Part shown: one piece after another, positions 8,223 to 13,379 of the stretch
Numbering within the stretch: position 1 is the first letter of the stretch
Layout of the letters: every line of letters begins with the position of its first letter
Notes under the pieces: generated by a model
Seen by the model: the letters and a program-made list of their open reading frames with translations, nothing else
What the model was told of the DNA's origin: nothing
Database searches by the model: none
Source of the DNA: Rickettsiales bacterium
GTDB lineage: Bacteria > Pseudomonadota > Alphaproteobacteria > TMED127
Assembly: GCA_002690875.1 (NCBI GenBank)
Contig: NZGH01000061.1
Coordinates: forward strand, 1-13,379
Direction of reading: 5' to 3'
Length of the DNA stretch: 13,379 nt
Position numbers and translations under genes: made by a program

Positions 8223-9315
8223 TTTTTAATTCCTTTAAAACTAAATCACCCATTTCACTTGTTGAAACTTCTTTGCAATTATGGTCGTTAATATCTTTTG
8301 TTCTATAACCCTTTTCAAGGATTGAATTAACTACTTTAGATATTAAATCAGAAATGTCACCTCTAGAAAAAGAATATTTGAACATCATTCCAACACTCAA
8401 TATCATTGCTAAAGGGTTGGCAACTCCTTTTCCCGAAATATCTGGAGCAGAACCGTGAACGGGCTCGTACATAGCTTTTTTATTTCCAGAGTTGTCATAA
8501 CCAATTGAAGCTGAGGGTAGCATTCCAAGAGATCCAGTAAGCATAGATGCACAATCTGACAATATGTCACCAAACATATTAGTTGTAACAATCACATCAA
8601 ATTGTTTAGGGTTTCTTACTAGTTGCATCGATGCATTGTCTACATACATGTGAGAAAGCTGAACGTCAGGAAACTTTTTACTTGTTGAAATAATTATTTC
8701 TCTCCAGAGTTCTGTAGACTCCAAAACATTTGCTTTATCAACAGAACATAATTTTCTTCCTCTTTCACGTGCTGCTTCAAATGCAACTTCCGCAATTCTT
8801 TCTATCTCTGGTGTAGTATAAACAAGCGTGTTAAATCCTTTTGAAATTTTTTTGTTTATTCTTTCTACTCCTCTTGGTTCTCCAAAATAAATCCCGCCAG
8901 TTAATTCTCTTATAATTAGAATATCAAGATTCTTTATTATTTCAGGTTTTAAAGATGATGAATTAATAAGGGAGTCAAATACAATTGCTGGCCTAAAATT
9001 AGCAAATAGATCTAGTTCTTTTCTTATTTTTAACAAACCACGTTCTGGTCTCAAATCAAAAGGCAGTTTCTCCCATTTTGGACCACCTACGGCACCAAGT
9101 ATTATTGCATCAGATTTTTTTAATTTCTCTAGAGTGTTATCATGTAGTGGAGTTTGATGTTTATCGATTGATGCGCCTCCAACTAACTCTTCAAAACAAT
9201 CAAGGCCTAATTCAGTATTCTGGTCGATCCAATTAAGAATTTTTTTTGCCTCAATAGAAATTTCTTGACCAATACCATCGCCGGGTAGAAGTGAAATACT
9301 GATTTTTTTTTTCAT
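8209..9315 (-). CDS. leuB: 3-Isopropylmalate dehydrogenase
   Basis: LeuB oxidatively decarboxylates 3-isopropylmalate to 2-ketoisocaproate with NAD, the third dedicated step of leucine synthesis. The 368-residue protein has LLPGDGIGQE (9-18), GAVGGPKWE (74-82), the substrate arginines R98 and R108 (RKELDLFANFRP), RELTGGIYFGEPRG with R136 and Y143, K194 in SVDKANVLE, D226 in MYVDNASMQL, and the dehydrogenase signature NMFGDILSDCASMLTGSLG (246-264) with metal-binding D250 and D254. EPVHGSAPDI (284-293) is the NAD-binding loop that marks LeuB rather than isocitrate dehydrogenase. The ATG at 9315 follows leuD after 28 bp, the longest gap in the window. No Shine-Dalgarno sequence is visible there. 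Confidence 0.98.
   Translation of the reverse strand: MKKKISISLLPGDGIGQEISIEAKKILNWIDQNTELGLDCFEELVGGASIDKHQTPLHDNTLEKLKKSDAIILGAVGGPKWEKLPFDLRPERGLLKIRKELDLFANFRPAIVFDSLINSSSLKPEIIKNLDILIIRELTGGIYFGEPRGVERINKKISKGFNTLVYTTPEIERIAEVAFEAARERGRKLCSVDKANVLESTELWREIIISTSKKFPDVQLSHMYVDNASMQLVRNPKQFDVIVTTNMFGDILSDCASMLTGSLGMLPSASIGYDNSGNKKAMYEPVHGSAPDISGKGVANPLAMILSVGMMFKYSFSRGDISDLISKVVNSILEKGYRTKDINDHNCKEVSTSEMGDLVLKELKNEKI
8231..8236 (-). promoter_or_regulatory. Ribosome-binding site of asd
   Basis: AAAGGA on the minus strand lies eight bases before the asd ATG and inside the last codons of leuB. It supports the start at 8222 despite the 14-base overlap with leuB. Most other genes in this window have no recognisable Shine-Dalgarno sequence, so this one may allow asd to be initiated independently of leuB translation. 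Confidence 0.65.
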
Positions 9316-9343
9316 TTAGTGTTTTATATTTATTTTATTATTC

Positions 9344-9949
9344 TTAGAGAGTTATCCAAGGATTGTCTTTTTCGACGCGAGCTTCGTAGTCATTTATTTT
9401 ATTTGATTTTTTTAGAGTTAGAGCAATGTCATCCAAACCTTCAAGAAGGCATTTTTTTCTGAAGGGATCAACATCGAACTTAAAAAACTTCTTCTTTTCT
9501 GATGAAACTAATTGATTTGGTAAATCCACTGTAAGTTTATTTTGTTGTTCAGCTTCATTTATTAAATAATCTACTTCTTGCTGTTTAAGTTTGATTGGGA
9601 GTATTCCGTTTTTAAAACAATTATTAAAAAAAATGTCAGCAAAACTTGGTGCAATTATGCATCTAAACCCAAAATCAAGAAGTGACCATGGCGCATGTTC
9701 TCTACTACTTCCACAGCCAAAGTTTTCTCCAGTTATAAGAATTATAGCATTATTGTAGGGATCCCAATTTAAAACGAAATCATTTCTGATATTTCCTTTT
9801 AAGTCATACCTTAATTCATGAAATAAATTTTTACCTAGGCCTGATCTTTTAATGGTTTTTAAAAACTGTTTTGGAATAATCATGTCCGTGTCAATATTTA
9901 TCATAGGAAGAGGAGCAGCAATTCCAAATATTTTTTCAAATTTTTTCAC
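9344..9949 (-). CDS. leuD: 3-Isopropylmalate dehydratase small subunit
   Basis: LeuD is the swivelling small subunit that pairs with LeuC to isomerise 2-isopropylmalate to 3-isopropylmalate. It has 201 residues, matching the usual bacterial length. Visible family blocks are [19 protein letters not shown] (13-31), [20 protein letters not shown] (74-93), which contains the substrate-binding SSREHA loop, and [18 protein letters not shown] (102-119). The first codon is GTG at 9949, abutting the leuC stop with no gap. A strong ribosome-binding site eight bases upstream decides this start. Confidence 0.97.
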   Translation of the reverse strand: MKKFEKIFGIAAPLPMINIDTDMIIPKQFLKTIKRSGLGKNLFHELRYDLKGNIRNDFVLNWDPYNNAIILITGENFGCGSSREHAPWSLLDFGFRCIIAPSFADIFFNNCFKNGILPIKLKQQEVDYLINEAEQQNKLTVDLPNQLVSSEKKKFFKFDVDPFRKKCLLEGLDDIALTLKKSNKINDYEARVEKDNPWITL

Positions 9950-11344
9950 TTATAAATCCTCCACCAAACTAAGTTTACCTTTGATAGCTGATGCAGCTGC
10001 AATTGCTGGGCTAACTAAATGTGTTCTTCCTAGTCTTCCTTGTCTTCCTTCAAAGTTTCGATTAGAAGTTGACGCGCACCTTTCCATAGGCTTTAGTTGA
10101 TCGGGATTCATTGCTAAGCACATGGAACAACCAGGTTCTCGCCAGTCGAAACCAGCATTTTTTAAAATCTTGTCTAAACCTTCTTTTTCTGCTTGTTGTT
10201 TAACTAACCCCGATCCTGGGACAATCATCGCATTAACTATAACCTTTTTGCCGTTAACAACTTTTGCTACCTCTCTTAAATCTTCTATTCTGCCATTCGT
10301 GCATGAGCCTATAAAAACTCTGTCAATTTTTATGTCACGTATTTTTTGATTTGGTTTGAGTCCCATGTAATCTAATGATCTTAAAATTGCCCTCTTTCTA
10401 TTCTCATCCTTAGTATTTTTAGGATCAGGAATATAACCGTTAATCGGTGCAACATCCTGAGGACTTGTACCCCATGTAACCTGAGGTTCTATAGAACTTG
10501 CCTTAATCTTTACTTCTTTGTCATATTTAGAGTCTGGGTCAGATATTAATTTTTTCCAAAAATTTACTGCTTTAGCCCAATCTTTATTCTTAGGAGCATA
10601 TGGTCTATTTTTTATATAACTAAATGTTTTTTCATCTGGTGCAATTAACCCAGCTCGCGCGCCTCCCTCAATACTCATATTACAAATAGTCATTCTACCC
10701 TCCATTGATAGATTTTTTATTGCATCTCCAGAATATTCAATCACATAACCAGTGCCTCCTGCTGTTCCAATTTTTCCAATAATATTTAAAATAATATCTT
10801 TTGAGGTGACACTTGGGCTAACTTGTCCTTCAACTGAAATTCTCATGTTCTTAGCTGGTTTTTGAATTAATGTTTGTGTTGCCAAGACGTGCTCTACTTC
10901 ACTTGTTCCAATTCCAAAGGCTAATGCACCGAATGCACCGTGTGTTGCTGTATGACTATCCCCACAAACTATGGTCATTCCAGGTTGGGTTATTCCTTGT
11001 TCAGGTCCAACAATATGAACAATTCCCTGTCTTTTATCTAGTAACGGAAAAAGTGTTACCCCGAAATCCTTACAATTTTTTTCAAGGGTCTCTACCTGAA
11101 TTCTGCTCTCTTTATTTTTTATGCCTTCTGATCTATCTGAGGTTGGAACATTATGATCTGCTACAGCAAAAGTATAGTTCGGTTTTCTGACTTCTCTGCC
11201 ACTATTTCTTAGTCCTTCAAAAGCTTGCGGACTTGTGACTTCGTGAACTAAATGCCTATCTATATAGATCAAGCAAGTACCATCTTCTTGTTTTTCTACA
11301 AGATGGTTATTCCAAATTTTGTCAAATATGGTTTGAGGTTTCAT
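9950..11344 (-). CDS. leuC: 3-Isopropylmalate dehydratase large subunit
   Basis: LeuC is the aconitase-family catalytic subunit that, with LeuD, isomerises 2-isopropylmalate using a 4Fe-4S cluster. It has 464 residues, essentially the standard length. The three cluster cysteines are C348 in [14 protein letters not shown] (345-358) and C406 and C409 in [13 protein letters not shown] (405-417). Other family blocks are the N-terminal [12 protein letters not shown] (5-16), [18 protein letters not shown] (29-46), VADHNVPT (61-68), [20 protein letters not shown] (128-147) and [12 protein letters not shown] (425-436). The ATG at 11344 lies 16 bp after the rplS stop without a visible ribosome-binding site. 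The link from rplS directly into leuCD is typical of alphaproteobacteria. Confidence 0.98.
   Translation of the reverse strand: MKPQTIFDKIWNNHLVEKQEDGTCLIYIDRHLVHEVTSPQAFEGLRNSGREVRKPNYTFAVADHNVPTSDRSEGIKNKESRIQVETLEKNCKDFGVTLFPLLDKRQGIVHIVGPEQGITQPGMTIVCGDSHTATHGAFGALAFGIGTSEVEHVLATQTLIQKPAKNMRISVEGQVSPSVTSKDIILNIIGKIGTAGGTGYVIEYSGDAIKNLSMEGRMTICNMSIEGGARAGLIAPDEKTFSYIKNRPYAPKNKDWAKAVNFWKKLISDPDSKYDKEVKIKASSIEPQVTWGTSPQDVAPINGYIPDPKNTKDENRKRAILRSLDYMGLKPNQKIRDIKIDRVFIGSCTNGRIEDLREVAKVVNGKKVIVNAMIVPGSGLVKQQAEKEGLDKILKNAGFDWREPGCSMCLAMNPDQLKPMERCASTSNRNFEGRQGRLGRTHLVSPAIAAASAIKGKLSLVEDL
9958..9962 (-). promoter_or_regulatory. Strong ribosome-binding site of leuD
   Basis: GGAGG on the minus strand lies eight bases before the GTG start of leuD and within the last codons of leuC (encoding the VEDL end). 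It is the only full-strength Shine-Dalgarno sequence I see in the window and fixes the non-ATG start. It probably helps balance the two subunits of isopropylmalate isomerase. Confidence 0.75.
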
Positions 11345-11360
11345 TTCAACAAATTTTAAA

Positions 11361-11939
11361 CTATTTTTTTTTCTCCAATGAAGGGTTTGCTGTTTTTTTA
11401 TTAGTTTCTTTATTCAACGTTTCTTTTTTTTCTGAACCATCATTTTTCAAAGATTCTATTTTTTTGCTAGAATCAATTAATGAATTTTTTTCATCTTTGG
11501 CGTTTTTTTCAGAAACTTCAACAGTTTTTTTTATCCCCGCATTGGTGTCATTTTTTTTAAGATTATTATTATCAACATATATATTTTTTTCAGCTATACG
11601 GGCAGATTTTCCGCTTCTACCCCTAAGGTAGTAAAGCTTTGAACGCCTTACGTCACCTTTCTTAACAACTTCTATTTTACTTATTTGAGGAGAAAAGTAA
11701 GGTAAAACTCTTTCTATTCCTTCTCCGTAAGAAATTTTTCTTACAGTAAATGAAGAGTTAACACCCGCGTTCTTTTTTGCTATACAAACACCTTCAAAAA
11801 CTTGAATCCTTTCTTTTTCACCTTCTTTAACTTTAAGATGAACTTTTAATGTGTCTCCTGAGTTGAATTCAGGATAAGTCTTTCCAGACATTAGTTGTTG
11901 CATTTGATCTTTTTCAAAATTTTCTAATATGTTATTCAT
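11361..11939 (-). CDS. rplS: Ribosomal protein L19 with long charged C-terminal tail
   Basis: L19 sits at the 30S-50S interface of the ribosome. Residues 1-119 are a complete L19 core: the helical start, [20 protein letters not shown] (25-44), [11 protein letters not shown] (46-56), [20 protein letters not shown] (64-83) and [15 protein letters not shown] (101-115). Typical L19 proteins end near here at about 115-125 residues, but this one runs to 192. The last 73 residues are low-complexity and very hydrophilic (18 Lys against 13 Asp/Glu by my count, with Asn, Ser and Thr). They have no cysteine, no aromatic residue beyond Y121 and no recognised domain. The frame is uninterrupted and ends at TAG, 16 bp before leuC. 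The start lies 2 bp after trmD, with a purine-rich AAGAGA just upstream. Confidence 0.96.
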   Translation of the reverse strand: MNNILENFEKDQMQQLMSGKTYPEFNSGDTLKVHLKVKEGEKERIQVFEGVCIAKKNAGVNSSFTVRKISYGEGIERVLPYFSPQISKIEVVKKGDVRRSKLYYLRGRSGKSARIAEKNIYVDNNNLKKNDTNAGIKKTVEVSEKNAKDEKNSLIDSSKKIESLKNDGSEKKETLNKETNKKTANPSLEKKK

Positions 11940-11941
11940 AA

Positions 11942-12643
11942 CTATCTCTTTTTTTCTTTCACAAATAATTTGTATAAATCAGGTCTTATCTTTTTAGTTT
12001 TTTCTAGCGAATTATTCAATCTCCAATCTGAAATTTTTTTATGATTACCTGTCAACAGAACATCTGGTACTTTGAGCTTTTTCCAAATGGAAGGCTTGGT
12101 GTACTGTGAATATTCCAATAAATAGTCATTGAAACTTTCAGATCTTAAACTTTTACTATTACCTAATACTTCAGGAATTAATCTTACGCAAGCATCAATT
12201 AAAATAAAAGAAGCTATTTCTCCACCAGAGAGAATATAATCTCCAACTGATATTTCCTCGATTTCATTGTAATCAATAAACCTTTGATCAATTCCTTCAT
12301 ATCTTCCACAAATTAAAATAATTTCTTCAGAGCTCACTAAATTTTTTATAAAACTCTGAGTAATTTTTGTGCCACTTGGAGAAAAAGAAAAAATTTTACA
12401 ATTTTTTTTAACTCCTCTTTTTGCAAAAGTTAAGGCATTCTGAAGAATATCAGGTTTCATAATCATTCCTGCACCACCACCAAAAGGTGAGTCGTCAACT
12501 GTTTTTGCATTATTAATTGAAAAGTTTCTTATATTGACAGTTTCTAAGTGAAATTTTTTTTTTTTTAACGCTTTCCCTATGATTGAATGACTGATAGGAC
12601 CAGGAAACATTTCAGGAAAAAGTGTTAATATTTTAAATTTCAT
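11942..12643 (-). CDS. trmD: tRNA (guanine-N1)-methyltransferase
   Basis: TrmD makes m1G37 next to the anticodon, preventing +1 frameshifting; it uses S-adenosylmethionine bound in a trefoil knot. I start it at the ATG at 12643, giving [13 protein letters not shown], the normal family start (233 residues). The frame extends to a GTG at 12655, but the four extra residues do not resemble the family. Visible blocks are [16 protein letters not shown] (52-67), the knot region CGRYEGID (112-119) and [10 protein letters not shown] (133-142), [16 protein letters not shown] (169-184), and the C-terminal [17 protein letters not shown] (192-208). The start overlaps the rimM end by 11 bases. A 13-base A tract lies near codons 25-30, where it encodes LKKKK. 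Confidence 0.97.
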   Translation of the reverse strand: MKFKILTLFPEMFPGPISHSIIGKALKKKKFHLETVNIRNFSINNAKTVDDSPFGGGAGMIMKPDILQNALTFAKRGVKKNCKIFSFSPSGTKITQSFIKNLVSSEEIILICGRYEGIDQRFIDYNEIEEISVGDYILSGGEIASFILIDACVRLIPEVLGNSKSLRSESFNDYLLEYSQYTKPSIWKKLKVPDVLLTGNHKKISDWRLNNSLEKTKKIRPDLYKLFVKEKKR

Positions 12644-13178
12644 AATAATTTGCACTTAAATGTAACTCTTTTTTTTTCAGATTTATTTTTTCAATGTGAT
12701 CAAAGTTAAATGGAACTAGCAACTCGTCATTGTTACGCTTAATTTCAAGATATTCACCTGCGCCATGGGCGTATACATGCTTTACATAACCAACTTTTTT
12801 TCTGTTAATTAAAACTTTCATCTGTTCAAGTTCAGAAAAGTAAAATTGGTTTGGTTTAAGTTTTGGAAGATATTTTTTGTTAAGATAAATAAGCTTTCCA
12901 GTGAAAACTTTAGCCTCTTCAACTGTTTCAATTTTTACTATTTTGGCATGTATTTTTTTATCTTTTTTTTCTAATTTAACAAGAATATCATCTTTTTCAT
13001 CAACACTAAATTTCTCAAACTTGAGAATATCCGATTGTGTTGTAAAATAGCTATGTACAAGTAACTTTCCTTTTAAACCAATTGCTTTTCCAAACTTAGC
13101 AACAACTACATTTTGTTGCTTTATTGGTTTATCAATATCTGACTTTTTACCATTATTTTTTTTCACCACTATTTTCAC
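12633..13178 (-). CDS. rimM: Ribosome maturation factor RimM
   Basis: RimM helps 16S processing and assembly of the 30S head. It has 181 residues. The first beta-barrel domain begins VVVAKFGKAIGLKGKLLVHSY (24-44), matching the family's G-x-x-x-G-x-x-G opening. VEEAKVFTGKLIYLNKKYLPKL (86-107) ends that domain, and FYFSELEQMKV (112-122), VGYVKHVYAHGAGEYLEI (129-146) and LLVPF (153-157) form the PRC-like second domain. The only usable starts are GTG codons at 13178, 13169 and 13166, all inside the preceding gene's end, so at least the first part of the 22-residue lysine-rich N-terminal extension is read from DNA that also encodes that tail. No Shine-Dalgarno sequence is visible. Sequence identity is lower than for its neighbours, but synteny (rpsP-rimM-trmD-rplS) is decisive. 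Confidence 0.95.
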   Translation of the reverse strand: MKIVVKKNNGKKSDIDKPIKQQNVVVAKFGKAIGLKGKLLVHSYFTTQSDILKFEKFSVDEKDDILVKLEKKDKKIHAKIVKIETVEEAKVFTGKLIYLNKKYLPKLKPNQFYFSELEQMKVLINRKKVGYVKHVYAHGAGEYLEIKRNNDELLVPFNFDHIEKINLKKKELHLSANYYEI

Positions 13179-13379
13179 TTTTGTTTATTTCAGATGGTTT
13201 ATTGTTAGCTGAAGGTTGCGGTGCGGGTTCAGTTGATTTTTCAGCAGTTGCAGGTTGTGGTGCGGGTTCAGTTGATTTTTCAGCAGTTGCAGGTTGTGGT
13301 GCGGGTTCAGCTGATTTTTCAGCAGTTGCAGGTTGTGGTGCGGGTTCAGTTGGTTTTTCAGCAGTTGCAGGTTGTGGTG
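13153..13379 (-). CDS. rpsP: C-terminal repeat tail, presumably ribosomal protein S16 (partial)
   Basis: An open frame enters from the window edge and ends at TAA (13155-13153) after 75 codons. The visible part is not a folded domain: four consecutive 13-residue units close to PQPATAEKSTEPA, then a degenerate fifth, then a hydrophilic end, NKPSEINKSENSGEKK. Only the tail is visible, so the identity comes from position: the gene immediately upstream of rimM-trmD-rplS is normally rpsP, and alphaproteobacterial S16 proteins often carry Ala/Pro/Glu/Lys-rich extensions. The frame overlaps the rimM start by 26 bases. The repeat part is far richer in G+C (19 of 39 bases per unit) than the rest of the window, which follows from its Pro/Ala content. 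Confidence 0.75.
   Translation of the reverse strand, partial: PQPATAEKPTEPAPQPATAEKSAEPAPQPATAEKSTEPAPQPATAEKSTEPAPQPSANNKPSEINKSENSGEKK
13223..13379 (-). repeat. 39-bp in-frame tandem repeat (four copies, cut by window edge)
   Basis: The word GCGGGTTC recurs on the plus strand at 13223, 13262, 13301 and 13340, exactly 39 bases apart, and the next copy begins at the last base of the window. Copies differ only by single substitutions (for example TCA to CCA giving Ser to Pro, and ACT to GCT giving Thr to Ala). A degenerate copy trails towards 13210. The period is a multiple of three, so copy changes keep the frame open. Such similarity indicates recent expansion by slippage or unequal recombination. 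Confidence 0.95.

Larger units (their letters stand above)
1..13379 (-). other. Probable single transcription unit (rpsP to nadC and beyond)
   Basis: All genes point the same way and the longest gap is 28 bp (leuD-leuB). Overlaps occur at rpsP/rimM (26 bp), rimM/trmD (11), leuB/asd (14), asd/mch (4), sdhC/sdhD (4) and zapE/nadA (4). No hairpin followed by a T run fits in any gap. The AT-rich 28-bp gap before leuB contains TATA-like words, but so does most of the sequence. Cotranscription is inferred from spacing; internal promoters within coding sequence cannot be excluded. Confidence 0.65.

Noticed and set aside
8409..8591. Minus-strand 60-codon frame inside leuB
   Set aside because: It lies wholly within the strongly conserved LeuB C-terminal region in another frame and shows no independent coding signal.
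9316..9343. Promoter in the 28-bp leuD-leuB gap
   Set aside because: TATA-like words are present, but the whole region is AT-rich and there is no room for a paired -35 element outside coding sequence. There is no basis for a call.
10870..11190. Plus-strand open frame of 106 codons opposite leuC
   Set aside because: It is antisense to the conserved core of leuC, has no recognisable motif and no ribosome-binding site, and is best read as a shadow. The same holds for the plus-strand frames at 668-955, 4525-4719, 4884-5147, 5752-6003, 6828-7058, 7150-7623, 9852-10100 and 10122-10349.
11345..11360. Terminator between rplS and leuC
   Set aside because: The 16-bp gap has a T-rich plus strand but no inverted repeat, and on the transcribed strand the run is A rather than T.
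12644..12655. Longer trmD start at GTG 12655
   Set aside because: The four extra residues lie inside the rimM end; [13 protein letters not shown] from 12643 is the normal TrmD N-terminus.
13210..13379. CRISPR-like regular repeats
   Set aside because: The 39-bp units are directly adjacent, with no spacers between them, stay in frame and are part of an open coding frame, so this is a coding minisatellite.

Overview
The window looks like a piece of a small, AT-rich alphaproteobacterial genome (G+C around 30% by eye). It resembles the streamlined marine lineages such as SAR11/HIMB59-like bacteria, although the exact lineage cannot be fixed from sequence reading alone. The gene order is classically alphaproteobacterial. 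Every gene lies on the minus strand, so transcription runs from high to low coordinates. No gap between genes exceeds 28 bp, and many neighbours overlap.

In transcription order the layout has five parts. (1) A ribosome and tRNA maturation block: the repetitive 3' end of what is almost certainly rpsP (S16, cut by the window edge), rimM, trmD and rplS (L19 with a long charged tail). (2) A leucine/aspartate-family block: leuC, leuD, leuB and asd. (3) A carbon block: a two-domain MaoC protein closely resembling mesaconyl-CoA hydratase, then sdhC, sdhD, sdhA and sdhB for succinate dehydrogenase (complex II). (4) An AFG1/ZapE-type ATPase. (5) De novo NAD synthesis: nadA and nadC. These are followed, at the window edge, by the first codons of a Rossmann-fold protein that by context may be malate dehydrogenase.

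The genes appear to form one long cotranscribed unit. There is no room for conventional terminators, and no convincing internal promoter is visible. Stop/start overlaps (ATGA at asd/mch, sdhC/sdhD and zapE/nadA; longer overlaps at rpsP/rimM, rimM/trmD and leuB/asd) point to translational coupling. Functionally the unit links ribosome assembly, leucine and aspartate-family amino acids, the TCA cycle and respiratory chain, and NAD supply.

No mobile element, tRNA, rRNA, CRISPR array or prophage is seen, and I find no undescribed multi-gene system. The points worth a second look are the 39-bp tandem repeat in the presumed S16 tail, the A8 tract at the rpsP/rimM overlap, the L19 tail, two 13-base A tracts inside zapE and trmD, the mesaconyl-CoA hydratase homologue without pathway partners in view, and the nadA-nadC pair without nadB.
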